From positions 1,116,001 through 1,180,000 of the forward strand of contig NZ_MINI01000028.1 in assembly GCF_002906855.1 (NCBI RefSeq): a stretch of DNA of 64,000 nucleotides. Reading direction: 5' to 3'. The notes beneath the pieces were generated by a model that searched no databases, was not told where the DNA came from, and saw only the letters and a program-made list of their open reading frames with translations. Of the stretch, positions 41,718-50,655 are shown one piece after another. The DNA is from Pseudomonas putida. Its GTDB lineage: Bacteria; Pseudomonadota; Gammaproteobacteria; Pseudomonadales; Pseudomonadaceae. Positions within the stretch are counted from its first letter, which is position 1. Each line of letters starts with the position of its first letter. Position numbers and translations under genes: made by a program.

Positions 41718-42650
41718 ATGCGTGTACTGATCGCTGAGCATGATCATGCTCGATACGCCGAGCTATTGCGCGAGGCAGCGCCGCAGCTGGAAATCCTGAC
41801 CAGCAGCGATTCCGCCGAACTGGCTCGCCAGGCACCGCAGTGCCCGGTATGGCTGGGCCAGCCGGATTTGCTGGCGAGCCTGCTGCGCCAGGGGCACAAG
41901 CCGCAATGGATGCAGTCGACCTGGGCGGGCATCACGCCGTTGCTGGCCGAGGGCCTGCCACGAGATTACCGCCTGACTCGCGCAGTGGGCATATTCGGCC
42001 AGGTGATGGCCGAGTACATGCTCACCTACATGCTCGGCCACGAGCGCGAGGTGCTGTCGCGCCTGGTCAGCCAGGTCGAGCGACGCTGGGATGACCGCCC
42101 GGGGCGCACTCTGGAAGGGCGCAAGGTGCTGATCGTCGGTACCGGCGATATAGGTCAGCGGGTGGCAGAGTTCCTCGTGCCGTTCGGCGTGAGCCTTTAT
42201 GGCATCGCCAGCAGCGCCCGTGAACAGGCGCCGTTCGTCGAGGTCGCGGGGCTGGTGGATTTGCCGCGCATGGTCGGGCAGGTGGATTACGTGCTCAACC
42301 TGCTGCCGGACACGCCGGCCACCCACGACTTGTATGACGCGGCGCTGTTCCAGTGCTTCCAGCCCACGGCGCTGTTCATCAACGCCGGGCGCGGCGCGGC
42401 GGTGGTCGATGCCGACTTGGTCGAAGCGTTGAAGGAGGGGCACCTGGCCGGGGCGGTTATCGACGTGTGCCGACAGGAGCCGCTGCCGCAACGGCATCCG
42501 TTCTGGACCGCCTGGGGCTTGTTGCTGACCGGGCACAGCTCGGCGCCGACCTCGCCGGCGGCGATGGTGCGGTTGTTTGCCGGGAATGTGCGGGCGTACG
42601 CAGAGGGGCAGGGGTTGCGCGGCGAAGTCGACTTCGCCCGGGGTTACTGA
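41718..42650 (+). CDS. D-2-hydroxyacid dehydrogenase (GhrA-like)
   Basis: A 310-residue NAD(P)-dependent dehydrogenase of the glyoxylate/hydroxypyruvate reductase A type. The dinucleotide fold is KVLIVGTGDIGQRVAEFL (about residues 136-153); the catalytic Arg lies in NAGRGAAVVD, Glu in CRQEPLPQ and the acid-base histidine in the following HPFW. It begins 2 bases after the ycgL stop, as the third gene of the rnd operon. Glyoxylate or hydroxypyruvate is the likely substrate. Confidence 0.86.
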   Translation: MRVLIAEHDHARYAELLREAAPQLEILTSSDSAELARQAPQCPVWLGQPDLLASLLRQGHKPQWMQSTWAGITPLLAEGLPRDYRLTRAVGIFGQVMAEYMLTYMLGHEREVLSRLVSQVERRWDDRPGRTLEGRKVLIVGTGDIGQRVAEFLVPFGVSLYGIASSAREQAPFVEVAGLVDLPRMVGQVDYVLNLLPDTPATHDLYDAALFQCFQPTALFINAGRGAAVVDADLVEALKEGHLAGAVIDVCRQEPLPQRHPFWTAWGLLLTGHSSAPTSPAAMVRLFAGNVRAYAEGQGLRGEVDFARGY

Positions 42651-42660
42651 TCTCTTTGGC

Positions 42661-42753
42661 CTGTACCGGCCTCTTCGCGGGACAAGCCCGCTCCTGCAGA
42701 GGTACGCTACCCCCTGTAGGAGCGGGCTTGTCCCGCGAAGAGGCCAGTACAGG
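42661..42753. repeat. REP pair
   Basis: CTGTACCGGCCTCTTCGCGG and ACAAGCCCGCTCCTGCAG face TGTAGGAGCGGGCTTG and TCCCGCGAAGAGGCCAGTAC. It fills the gap between two convergent genes. Confidence 0.87.
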
Positions 42754-42764
42754 CTGTACAAGCC

Positions 42765-43358
42765 TTACAGGCTGAAATCGCCCTCAGCCGCCAGCTCGCT
42801 CAGCGGCCGACGCGGGCTCGGCACTTCACGCGCCTGCAGCGCCTCGTCCAGGCTGGCCTTGTCGCCCAGCTTGCCGATCGCCACCATGGCATGCAGCTCA
42901 TAACCTTCCGGAATCTTCAGCTCCTGGCGTGCCAGTGCCTGGTCGAACCCGGCCATGCCGTGGGTGTGCCAGCCGCTGATGCTGGCCTGCAGGGCCAAGT
43001 GGCCCCAGGCGGAACCGGTGTCGAAGGTGTGCCACAGCGCCGGCTTTTCTTCGGTCGCGCCCGGCGCCGCGAAAGTGGTCTTGGAAATGATCAGTACCAG
43101 CGCCGACGCCTGCTGCGCCCAGCTGCGGTTGAAAGGCACCAGCAGGCTAAGATAACGCTCCCAACTCGACGTATCGCGGCGTGCATAGAGGAAGCGCCAC
43201 GGCTGAGAGTTGTAGGCCGACGGCGCCCATCGTGCCGCTTCGAGGAAGCTCAGCAGGGTCTCTTCGCTGATCGGTTCGGCGGTGAAGGCGCGTGGCGACC
43301 AGCGGTTGATGAACTGCTCGTTGATGGCGTAATCGGCAATGCGGGGGGTGGCGCTCAT
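42765..43358 (-). CDS. Nitroreductase family protein
   Basis: A 197-residue FMN-dependent oxidoreductase. The start at 43358 follows AGGAGC. Marks of the family are INRWSPRAFTAEPISEETL, LEAARWAPSAYNSQPWRFLYA near the N-terminus and a C-terminal ALQASISGWHTHGMAGFD; the final residues EVPSPRRPLSELA are the usual ending of the small nitroreductases. Likely reduction of nitro compounds or quinones with NAD(P)H; true substrate unknown. Confidence 0.88.
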   Translation of the reverse strand: MSATPRIADYAINEQFINRWSPRAFTAEPISEETLLSFLEAARWAPSAYNSQPWRFLYARRDTSSWERYLSLLVPFNRSWAQQASALVLIISKTTFAAPGATEEKPALWHTFDTGSAWGHLALQASISGWHTHGMAGFDQALARQELKIPEGYELHAMVAIGKLGDKASLDEALQAREVPSPRRPLSELAAEGDFSL

Positions 43359-43504
43359 GGCTGCTCCTGCAATTGGATGGCAAAGCACGCACGCTACTGC
43401 GTCCGCCTGGCACTGACAAGCGGTCTGGCGTTGCCGAAGGCCAGGCTCTAGACTGGCGCCGCCGCGCACCGCGGCCACCAAGATGACTGCAGGAAACCCG
43501 TGTG

Positions 43505-43954
43505 ATGATCGCTGACAGCGCGCCGTTCTGGCGGCGCAAGACCCTCGAACAACTCAGCCCGCAAGAGTGGGAGTCGCTGTGTGATGGCTGCGGCCTGTGC
43601 TGCCTGCAAAAGCTTGAGGATGAAGACGACAACAGCGTCTATTACACGCGCATCGCCTGCAAGTTGCTCGACCTCGATACCTGCCAGTGCAGCGACTACC
43701 CCAACCGCTTCGCCCATGTGCCCGATTGCATCCAGCTCACCCCGGGCAAGGCCGACCAGTTCAAATGGCTTCCGAGCACCTGTGGTTACCGCCTGGTCAG
43801 CGAGGGCAAGGACCTGCCCGAGTGGCATCACCTGGTGTGCGGTGACCGCAAACAGGTGCATGAACAGCGCATATCGCAATCGGGGCGTATGCTCAGTGAA
43901 CATGATGTGGACGAAGACGACTGGGAAGACCACCTGATTTTCCGCGCCAGCTGA
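43505..43954 (+). CDS. YcgN family cysteine cluster protein (UPF0260)
   Basis: A 149-residue protein with a large set of conserved cysteines: [12 protein letters not shown], then [28 protein letters not shown] and LVCGD. It resembles zinc/iron cluster proteins of the UPF0260 family. The ATG at 43505 directly follows a GTG at 43502; AGGA at 43491 can serve either. The next gene begins 40 bases later and may be cotranscribed. Confidence 0.9.
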   Translation: MIADSAPFWRRKTLEQLSPQEWESLCDGCGLCCLQKLEDEDDNSVYYTRIACKLLDLDTCQCSDYPNRFAHVPDCIQLTPGKADQFKWLPSTCGYRLVSEGKDLPEWHHLVCGDRKQVHEQRISQSGRMLSEHDVDEDDWEDHLIFRAS

Positions 43955-43994
43955 ACGGCGCCCCCGTCGCCTCTGAGGAACAAGGAGTTTCGGT

Positions 43995-45203
43995 ATGCGT
44001 TGCCAGTGGTTGTTGCTCCTCGGGCTTGTGGCCTGTTCGCCGGCTTGGGCGAAAAAAGTCGACCTCGATTATCAGGTGCGCCTGCTGCCTGCCAATGGCC
44101 AGGCCGAAGTGCGCCTGACCCTGGCCGAAGGCAGTGCCGTGCGCAGCCTGGACTTCGACCTGGGCAAGGCCGACACCTATAGTGGCTTCCAGGCCGATGG
44201 CCAGTGGCAGCAACAGGGCGAGCGCGGCGTATGGCACCCGGCGACGGGCAAGACCAGCCTCAGCTACCGGGTGAAGCTGGACCAGAAAATGCGCAGCGGC
44301 GCCTACTCCTCACGCATCACCCCGCATTGGGCGCTGTTCCTCGGCGATCAGCTGGTACCGCCTGCGCGCCTCGACCAGCAGGACGGCACCGAGCTGGTGG
44401 CACGCCTGACGGTCGATTTGCCTGAAGGCTGGAAGAGCATCGAAACGTCCTGGCCACGCATCGGCAAGGACAAGTTCCGCATCGACAACGTGTCCCGCCT
44501 GTTCGACCGCCCGACCGGCTGGATGCTCGCGGGCGACCTTGGCAGCCGCCGCGCCCGCCTGGGTGAGACCGACGTGACCGTGGCCGCGCCGGTAGGGCAG
44601 GGCATGCGGCGGATGGACAGCCTGACCTTGCTGACCTTCGTCTGGCCGCAATTGCAGGCGGTGTTCCCGCGCAACCCGGCCAAGCTGCTGCTGGTGGGGG
44701 CCCGTGATGGCATGTGGCGTGGGGCGATGGCTGCCGACGGTTCGATCTACCTGCACAGCAGCAGGCCGATGGTCAGCGAGAATGGCAGCAGCCCGTTGCT
44801 GCGCGAGCTGGTGCAGCTGTTTGCGCAGATTCGAGTGCGCGACAACAGCGACTGGCTGGGGCAAGGCCTGACCGAGTACTACGCAACCGAGCTGTTGCGC
44901 CGTGCTGGCGGCATCAGCGATGACCGCTACGAGGTGTGGCAGGCACGTCTGCAGAAGCTGGGTGGCAAGGTCACCCAGCTGCGTGCCGAGCATGCCAGCC
45001 CGGCGCAGGTGGCCCGCGGGGTGATGGTGTTACAGGCGCTGGACAAGGAAATCCGCATCCATACCCAGGCCAAGCGTTCGCTGGATGATGTGACCCGGGC
45101 GCTGATGCGCCTGCCCAGCGTGAGCACCGAAGAGTTCGTGCAAATCAGCGAGAATGTGCTGGGGCGCCGGTCCGACGTGCTGCAGAGCAAGGCCCTGCGC
45201 TAG
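43995..45203 (+). CDS. Exported M61/M1-like peptidase homologue lacking the zinc site
   Basis: A 402-residue exported protein. The N-terminus has a hydrophobic signal with LVAC (a possible lipobox at Cys14) and also an AWA cleavage site. The overall plan resembles M61 peptidases: beta-rich N-terminal half, then a helical half. Where HExxH is expected the sequence reads Arg270-Glu271-Leu-Val-Gln274, and the downstream WLxEGxxxY site reads WLGQGLTEYY, so all three zinc ligands seem changed. It is probably a non-catalytic relative, perhaps a binding or scaffold protein. No ribosome binding irregularity. Confidence 0.7.
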   Translation: MRCQWLLLLGLVACSPAWAKKVDLDYQVRLLPANGQAEVRLTLAEGSAVRSLDFDLGKADTYSGFQADGQWQQQGERGVWHPATGKTSLSYRVKLDQKMRSGAYSSRITPHWALFLGDQLVPPARLDQQDGTELVARLTVDLPEGWKSIETSWPRIGKDKFRIDNVSRLFDRPTGWMLAGDLGSRRARLGETDVTVAAPVGQGMRRMDSLTLLTFVWPQLQAVFPRNPAKLLLVGARDGMWRGAMAADGSIYLHSSRPMVSENGSSPLLRELVQLFAQIRVRDNSDWLGQGLTEYYATELLRRAGGISDDRYEVWQARLQKLGGKVTQLRAEHASPAQVARGVMVLQALDKEIRIHTQAKRSLDDVTRALMRLPSVSTEEFVQISENVLGRRSDVLQSKALR

Positions 45204-45204
45204 C

Positions 45205-45252
45205 CTGCACCGGCCTCTTCGCGGTTTGACACGCGAAAAGGCCGGAACTGGC
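45205..45252. repeat. Degenerate REP hairpin
   Basis: CCGGCCTCTTCGCG (from 45210) pairs with CGCGAAAAGGCCGG (to 45245) around a short loop. It begins a few bases after the stop of the peptidase-like gene and lies between two convergent genes. Confidence 0.7.
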
Positions 45253-45261
45253 AGAGCAGAT

Positions 45262-45603
45262 TCAACTGCCAGTCAAAGGATCCTTGCCGGTCACGCTCAC
45301 CCCTCGGGTAGCCGCCTCGGCATTGGCCCTGAGCACCTCCAGCTCCGCTGCACTGCGCTCGATATCCGAACGCAAGCGGTTGTATTCCCGCCGATGCCTC
45401 TGCCACCAGGCCTTGGTCGAGCAATGCCCGCTGACCCCACGGGCCACCGCCAGGCCGCCTACCACCATCTGCAGCAGCCCGATCAGCCCTCCGTGGCGCA
45501 GCCCTTTGCTGAACATCAGCGCACCGCCAGCAAGTGACCCGGCGCGTTCCAGGCCATGAACATTGTGCTCCCGTGACCCGGGGGCGGAATGGATATCGAG
45601 CAT
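45262..45603 (-). CDS. DUF2892 (YgaP membrane domain) small protein
   Basis: A 113-residue protein. NVHGLERAGSLAGGALMFSKG, a following hydrophobic stretch LIGLLQMVVGGLAVARG and SGHCSTKAWW match the two-helix inner-membrane domain found in YgaP (DUF2892), in which the GHC segment is conserved. A charged C-terminal helix (HRREYNRLRSDIERSAAELE) is added. The function is unknown. Confidence 0.72.
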   Translation of the reverse strand: MLDIHSAPGSREHNVHGLERAGSLAGGALMFSKGLRHGGLIGLLQMVVGGLAVARGVSGHCSTKAWWQRHRREYNRLRSDIERSAAELEVLRANAEAATRGVSVTGKDPLTGS

Positions 45604-46065
45604 GGCAAGCCCTCCTTGTGGAATGTAAGTAGCTGACCCGCCTGAGGCGGCTGGCGTTCATTCGCTGTGTCGTCGGATGGTTGTGCTGGCGCTGGGGACT
45701 GGTCATTCCCATTGGGTACCGCGGTGACGCCCTGGGCTACATCCAGTGCACCTCCAAGGTGGGCGTACCTCGTCATCGTGTTCGGGCTGGGGCGAAGAAA
45801 GCCATCTGCCTGCAGGTGGCTATTTTGTTTGTTTCGGGTTCTTTGCGGGGCACATTTGTCTGGTTTGGATAATTACCTGTCCGGTTTGGCAATGCAGTCT
45901 CCAGGGTGTTTAATCTCACCTCTGAAAAGCCCTCAAACCCCTTGAAACAAGGGCCCTTAGAGATTTCACCGTCCATCGAAAATGCTGTAGACACATTGTC
46001 TAACAGTGACCTATAGTCGTTATACAAATAGTAGACATAGCGCTATGACAACAAAGAAGGCCGCC
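45604..46065. other. Intergenic region before the gntR-type gene
   Basis: This 462-base stretch has short open frames on both strands, none with coding character or a ribosome binding site. From 45890 on it becomes AT-richer and includes the palindrome at 45988-46002 and a further TAGACA at 46032-46037. I see no RNA gene. The ATG at 46045 is an alternative start for the downstream regulator. Confidence 0.5.
45988..46002. promoter_or_regulatory. Palindromic operator of the GntR-type regulator
   Basis: TAGACA and TGTCTA form perfect 6-bp arms around CAT. Another TAGACA half-site lies at 46032-46037, just before the coding region, and one at 48177-48182 before the MFS gene. The size fits FadR/VanR-type GntR operators. 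Confidence 0.55.
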
Positions 46066-46782
46066 ATGAAAGCCACCGTCCAACCACTCGCTGCAGAAGT
46101 GCCGCAGGACCGCAAAGCCGTCCTTGCCGAAGCGCTGCGCCGCCGGATCCTCAGCATGGAACTGGCTCCGGGCGCGGTGGTGGACGAACTGGCGTTGTGC
46201 GACGAGTTCGGCCTGTCGCGCCCCCCGGTCCGTGAGCTGCTGCGCCAGATCGCCGCCGAAGGCTACATCGAGCTGGAAGCCAACCGCGCACCTCGCGTCG
46301 CCGCCATGAACCACGAATCGCTGCACAGCTTCTACGTTGCCGCGCCGCTTATCTACGTTGCCACCACCCAGCTGGCCGCCACTTACGCCAGTGCCGACGA
46401 AATCGAAGTGCTCAAGGCCATCCAGGCCAAGTTCCGCCAGGCCATCGAACAGCGCGATGTGGAAAACCGCGTGCTCTACAACGACGCCTTCCACCTGGAA
46501 ATCGGCAAGATGGCGCACAACGATTACCTGATGCCAAGCCTGCGCCGCCTGCTCATCGACCATACCCGCCTGGGCAAGATTTTCTACCGCCATCCGACTA
46601 CCGACGACATGCAGCGGGACCTCGAGATCGCCTGTGAGCAGCACGAACAGATGATCGAGGCCATCGAGCGCCGTGATGCGCAGACCGCCGGCCAGCTGGC
46701 CCGCGAGCATATGGAGCTGTCGCGTCGGCGCATGGCCGAATACGCCGCACCGCAAGGGCTGGATGTACCGATTCAGATATGA
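46066..46782 (+). CDS. GntR-family (FCD-type) regulator
   Basis: A 238-residue regulator with an N-terminal winged helix (LAEALRRRILSMELAPGAVVDELAL, then GLSRPPVRELLRQIAAEGYIEL; landmarks) and an all-helical FCD ligand-binding domain containing the metal-site pattern NDAFHLEIGKM and the later CEQHEQMIEAIERRD. The ATG at 46066 follows AAGAAGG; one at 46045 lacks a ribosome binding site. It starts the oxidoreductase/MFS/DapA/ALDH operon on the same strand and probably represses it through the palindrome upstream. Confidence 0.87.
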   Translation: MKATVQPLAAEVPQDRKAVLAEALRRRILSMELAPGAVVDELALCDEFGLSRPPVRELLRQIAAEGYIELEANRAPRVAAMNHESLHSFYVAAPLIYVATTQLAATYASADEIEVLKAIQAKFRQAIEQRDVENRVLYNDAFHLEIGKMAHNDYLMPSLRRLLIDHTRLGKIFYRHPTTDDMQRDLEIACEQHEQMIEAIERRDAQTAGQLAREHMELSRRRMAEYAAPQGLDVPIQI

Positions 46783-46842
46783 ATTACCCGGTCGTCGCCA
46801 CCAGCGCTGACCACCCGTCGAAACAAGAACCAGGTTAGTGAC

Positions 46843-48162
46843 ATGACAAGAATAAGTTCGTTACCTGCCGATGATGCCACCTGTGGTTGGTATCACCTGA
46901 GCAAACCCCGCACGCCAAGGCCGGCCCACAGTGGCCACAGCCAGGCGCGCTGGGTGGTGGTCGGCGCCGGCTTTACCGGCCTGGCCGCTGCGCGGCAGCT
47001 GGCAACGAACTTCCCGGGTGACGAGATCGTACTGATCGAGGCCCAGGAGGTCGGTTTCGGCACCTCCGGGCGCAATGCCGGTTTTGCCATCGACCTGCCA
47101 CACGACATTGGCGCCGAGGACTACATCGGCGACATCGGCACCGCCAAGACCATCCTCAAGCTCAACCTGGGTGGCCAGTCGTACCTCAAGGAACTGATCA
47201 AGCGCTACGATATCGAGTGCCAGTTCCGCCATTGCGGCAAGTACCAGGCCGCTATTGAAGACCGTGGCATCGCCGTGCTGGATGCCTACCGCCGTGGCCT
47301 GGACAAGCTCGGCCAGCCCTATGAAGTGATCGAAGGGCGGGACCTGCCCGAGCACATCGGCACCCACTTCTACCGCAAGGGCCTGTTCACCCCGGGCACG
47401 GCACTGCTGCAGCCTTCGGCACTGGTCAAAGGCCTGGCCGACAGCCTGCCAAGCAACGTTTCCCTCTACGAACACACACCGATCAGCGACGTCGAATACG
47501 GCGACAAGGTCGTGCTGCGCCATGCCAATGGCTCGATCACCGCCGACAAGCTGGTGCTTACCACCAATACCTTCGGCATGAGCTTCGGCTTCCTCAAGGG
47601 CCGCATGCTGCCGGTGTTCACCTACGGTAGCATCACCCGCCCGCTGACCGAGGACGAACGGGCGCGCCTGGGCGGCAAGCCCTTCTGGGGTGTAATCCCG
47701 GCCGACCCATTCGGCACCACCATGCGCCGTACCGTCGACAACCGCCTGCTGATCCGCAACAGCTTCAGCTACAACCCGGACGGGCGCAGCAACCGCAAAT
47801 ACCTGGAACGCTTCGTCGAGCGCCACCGCGAATCCTTCGCCCGGCGCTTCCCGATGTTGCCCGGCGTGAACTTCGAATATACCTGGGGCGGTGCACTGGC
47901 CTTGTCGCGTAATCACATGGGCTTCTTCGGCAAGTTGGCGCCGAATGTGGTGGGCGCATTGTGCTGCAACGGCTTGGGCGTTACCCGTGGCACCGTCACC
48001 GGCAAGTTGCTGGCCGACTGGCTGGCGGGTGACAAGCACGAACTGATCGAGTTTCTGCTCAATGCCCCCGGGCCTTGTGCGAACCCGCCGCAGCCCCTGG
48101 TTTCTCTGGGCTTGAACGCCAACCTGATGTGGGGGCAGTTCCGCGCTGGCAAGGAAAGCTGA
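46843..48162 (+). CDS. FAD-dependent amine/amino acid oxidoreductase (DAO family)
   Basis: A 439-residue flavoenzyme. The FAD fold WVVVGAGFTGLAAARQLA begins near residue 37 after an N-terminal extension (CGWYHLSKP), and FGTSGRNAGFA follows the adenine-binding segment, as in glycine/sarcosine and putrescine-oxidising members of the DAO family. The C-terminal GLGVTRGTVTGKLLADWL is the second flavin contact. It is the first enzyme of the GntR-regulated operon. By analogy with the neighbouring genes it should oxidise an amine or imino acid to an imine or aldehyde; the substrate is unknown. Confidence 0.85.
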   Translation: MTRISSLPADDATCGWYHLSKPRTPRPAHSGHSQARWVVVGAGFTGLAAARQLATNFPGDEIVLIEAQEVGFGTSGRNAGFAIDLPHDIGAEDYIGDIGTAKTILKLNLGGQSYLKELIKRYDIECQFRHCGKYQAAIEDRGIAVLDAYRRGLDKLGQPYEVIEGRDLPEHIGTHFYRKGLFTPGTALLQPSALVKGLADSLPSNVSLYEHTPISDVEYGDKVVLRHANGSITADKLVLTTNTFGMSFGFLKGRMLPVFTYGSITRPLTEDERARLGGKPFWGVIPADPFGTTMRRTVDNRLLIRNSFSYNPDGRSNRKYLERFVERHRESFARRFPMLPGVNFEYTWGGALALSRNHMGFFGKLAPNVVGALCCNGLGVTRGTVTGKLLADWLAGDKHELIEFLLNAPGPCANPPQPLVSLGLNANLMWGQFRAGKES

Positions 48163-48344
48163 CCGTTCTTTGAAGTAGACAGGAAGCAACTTGATGCCGG
48201 TGGTTATTTGCCGGCACGGGCGCCCTTTGCCCGAATTTGATGATCGACATGCGTAGTCCGGTCACCCGGGGCTGAATGTGGTTTTCAGTTTCGCGGATGC
48301 GCTCGCCTTGAATATGTGCAAGCAAGAAGAGGTAGGAACTAACA

Positions 48345-49673
48345 ATGACAAGTCCGAATCTTTCGATTGAAGAAGTACCGATCAACAACTTCCACCAGTT
48401 GCTGACTTTGCGTTCCGGTGGCGGTTCGTTCGTCGATGGCTACGTGCTGAGCATCATCGGTGTGGCCATGGTGCAGATGTCCGCCGGCCTCAACCTGACC
48501 AGCTTTTGGCAGGGCATGATCGCCGCCTCGGCATTGATCGGCATCTTCTTTGGTGGCTTCTTTGGCGGCTGGCTGACCGACCGCCTGGGCCGCAAACGGG
48601 TGTTCTTCGTCGGCCCGGTCCTGTTCATGCTGGCTTCGGTCGCGCAGTTCTGGGTGGAGTCGGCGCTGGCCTTGTTCCTGTTGCGCTTCGTGATCGGCAT
48701 CGCGGTGGGCATCGAATACCCGGTGGCGACTTCGCTGTTGGTGGAGTTCCTGCCCAAGAAGAACCGCGGCCCACGCCTGGCCACCCTGACCGTACTCTGG
48801 TTCGCCGGCGCCGCCACGGCCTACATGGCCGGTGAAGCGATCCTGCGTCACGGTGGCGACGACGCCTGGCGCCTGGTGCTGGCCAGTGCCGCAGTGATTG
48901 GCGCACTGCTGTTCGCCATCCGCCTGGGCACCCCGGAATCGCCGCGCTGGCTGATCAGCAAGGGCCGTTCGGCTGAGGCCGAGCAGGTGATCAAGCAAGT
49001 CTACGGCAACGGTTTCGGCCTGAAGAACCTGCCCGAGGAACCCAAGACCCGCAAGCTGTCGTTCCTCAGCCTGCTGCACTCCGGCTACGGCAAACGCATG
49101 TTGTTCGTCACCATGTTCTGGACCTGCTCGGTGATCCCGGTGTTCGCTGTCTACGCTTTCGCTCCGAAAGTCCTGGGTGCGCTGAACCTGAAAGGGGACT
49201 GGGCGGCGATCGGCTCGGTGGCCATCACCTGCCTGTTCGTGGTCGGCTGCATCATCGGCACTCGCCTGCTGAACACCCTCGGCCGGCGCACCACGCTGCT
49301 GCACAGCTTCTTCTGGTCGGGGCTGGCACTGCTCGGCCTGGGGGCCTTCAGCAACGGCAACGAGATGCTCATCCTCGTGCTGTTCGGCGCCTACGCCTTG
49401 TTCATTGGCGGTGCCCAGGTGCTGCAACTGGTCTACCCGAACGAACTGTTCCCCACCGAGATTCGCGCTGGCGCCGTGGGCGTAGGCACCTCGATGTCGC
49501 GGATCGGTGCCGCCGTCGGCACCTGGCTGGTGCCTATCGCTCTGGATAGCTACGGCATCGGCGCAACCATGTATGCCGCTGCCGCCGTGACGTTCGTCGG
49601 TCTGGCCTTCTCGGTTGCCCTGGCCCCGGAAACCCGTTCGCTGAACCTGCAACAGGCCGCTTCGCTGGGCTGA
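48345..49673 (+). CDS. MFS transporter of the GntR-regulated operon
   Basis: A 442-residue transporter with twelve membrane helices. Between helices 2 and 3 it has the MFS signature GGWLTDRLGRKR, and after helix 4 a sugar/metabolite-porter-like RFVIGIAVGIEYPVATSLLVE. The C-terminal half has PNELFPTEIRAGAVGVGTS, common to aromatic acid and metabolite:proton symporters. It lies between the FAD enzyme and the DapA-type gene, so it is expected to import the operon's substrate. The 182-base gap in front carries a TAGACA half-site. Confidence 0.88.
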   Translation: MTSPNLSIEEVPINNFHQLLTLRSGGGSFVDGYVLSIIGVAMVQMSAGLNLTSFWQGMIAASALIGIFFGGFFGGWLTDRLGRKRVFFVGPVLFMLASVAQFWVESALALFLLRFVIGIAVGIEYPVATSLLVEFLPKKNRGPRLATLTVLWFAGAATAYMAGEAILRHGGDDAWRLVLASAAVIGALLFAIRLGTPESPRWLISKGRSAEAEQVIKQVYGNGFGLKNLPEEPKTRKLSFLSLLHSGYGKRMLFVTMFWTCSVIPVFAVYAFAPKVLGALNLKGDWAAIGSVAITCLFVVGCIIGTRLLNTLGRRTTLLHSFFWSGLALLGLGAFSNGNEMLILVLFGAYALFIGGAQVLQLVYPNELFPTEIRAGAVGVGTSMSRIGAAVGTWLVPIALDSYGIGATMYAAAAVTFVGLAFSVALAPETRSLNLQQAASLG

Positions 49674-49748
49674 GTTGACTGACAACCCGCCACGGCGTCG
49701 ATCCGTCGTGGCCTTTACAGCACTGATCAACGCACTGGAGAACCTACC

Positions 49749-50642
49749 GTGAAATTCGAAGGCATCTACACCCCGGCAATCACTCCGCTGGCTGCGGACG
49801 GCTCGATCAACAAGGCGGCGTTCGCCGAAGTGCTCGAATACCTGGTCGAGTCGAAGATCCATGGCGTCATCATCGGCGGCTCCACCGGCGAGTACTACGC
49901 CCACACCGCCCAGGAGCGCATCGAGCTGGCCGCCCAGGCCAAGGACGTGCTCAACGGCCGCCTGCCACTGATCGTCGGCACCGGTGGTATCCGCACCGAA
50001 GACGCCGTGGCCTTCGCCCAGCACGCCAAGGAAATCAAGGCTGACGCGCTGCTGGTCGGCACCCCGCCTTATGCGCTGCCGACCCAGCAGGAAATCGCCC
50101 TGCACGTCAAAGCGGTCGACGCCGCCGCCGGTCTGCCGATCATGCTCTACAACTACCCAGGCCGCATGAGCGTGAACATGGGTGAAGAGTTCTTCGACGC
50201 CGTGGCCGACGTGAAGAACATCGTCGCCATCAAGGAAAGCTCCGGTGACATGGCCCAGCTGCACCGCCTGGCCATCAAACGCCCGAACATCCAGCTGTCG
50301 TGCGGCTGGGACGACCAAGCCCTGGAATTCTTCGCCTGGGGCGCCAAGAGCTGGGTCTGCGCCGGCTCCAACTTCATCCCGCGCGAGCACGTGGCTCTGT
50401 ACGAGGCCTGCGTGATCGAGAAGAACTTCGACAAGGGCCGCAAGATCATGGCCGCCATGATGCCGCTGATGGACGTCCTCGAAGGTGGCAAGTTCGTCCA
50501 GGCGATCAAGAACGGCGTTGCCCTGAACGGCCTGAAGACTGGCGGCGTGCGCAAGCCACTGTACGACCTGGATGACGCCGAGAAGGCCGAACTCAAGCGC
50601 GTGGTCAGCGAACTGAAGGCCACCATCGCCCAGATCAAATAA
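49749..50642 (+). CDS. DapA-family lyase of the GntR-regulated operon
   Basis: A 297-residue aldolase-fold enzyme. The Schiff-base lysine is in VAIKESSGDM, the tyrosine in IMLYNYPGR, and the substrate-binding loop is GGSTGEYY instead of the GTTGE of dihydrodipicolinate synthase. The operon contains no lysine-synthesis gene and is catabolic in layout, so a lyase or deaminase acting on a keto-acid-like intermediate is more likely. It is followed after 13 bases by the aldehyde dehydrogenase gene. Confidence 0.86.
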   Translation: MKFEGIYTPAITPLAADGSINKAAFAEVLEYLVESKIHGVIIGGSTGEYYAHTAQERIELAAQAKDVLNGRLPLIVGTGGIRTEDAVAFAQHAKEIKADALLVGTPPYALPTQQEIALHVKAVDAAAGLPIMLYNYPGRMSVNMGEEFFDAVADVKNIVAIKESSGDMAQLHRLAIKRPNIQLSCGWDDQALEFFAWGAKSWVCAGSNFIPREHVALYEACVIEKNFDKGRKIMAAMMPLMDVLEGGKFVQAIKNGVALNGLKTGGVRKPLYDLDDAEKAELKRVVSELKATIAQIK

Positions 50643-50655
50643 GGAGGCTGGAAAA

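Noticed and set aside
45667..45945. A possible small membrane protein before the gntR-type gene.
   Set aside because: No ribosome binding site, irregular composition and overlap with an equally poor frame on the other strand.
49749..50642. Annotation as dapA (lysine biosynthesis).
   Set aside because: The gene lies in a catabolic operon and the substrate loop differs from true dihydrodipicolinate synthases; only the family name is kept.
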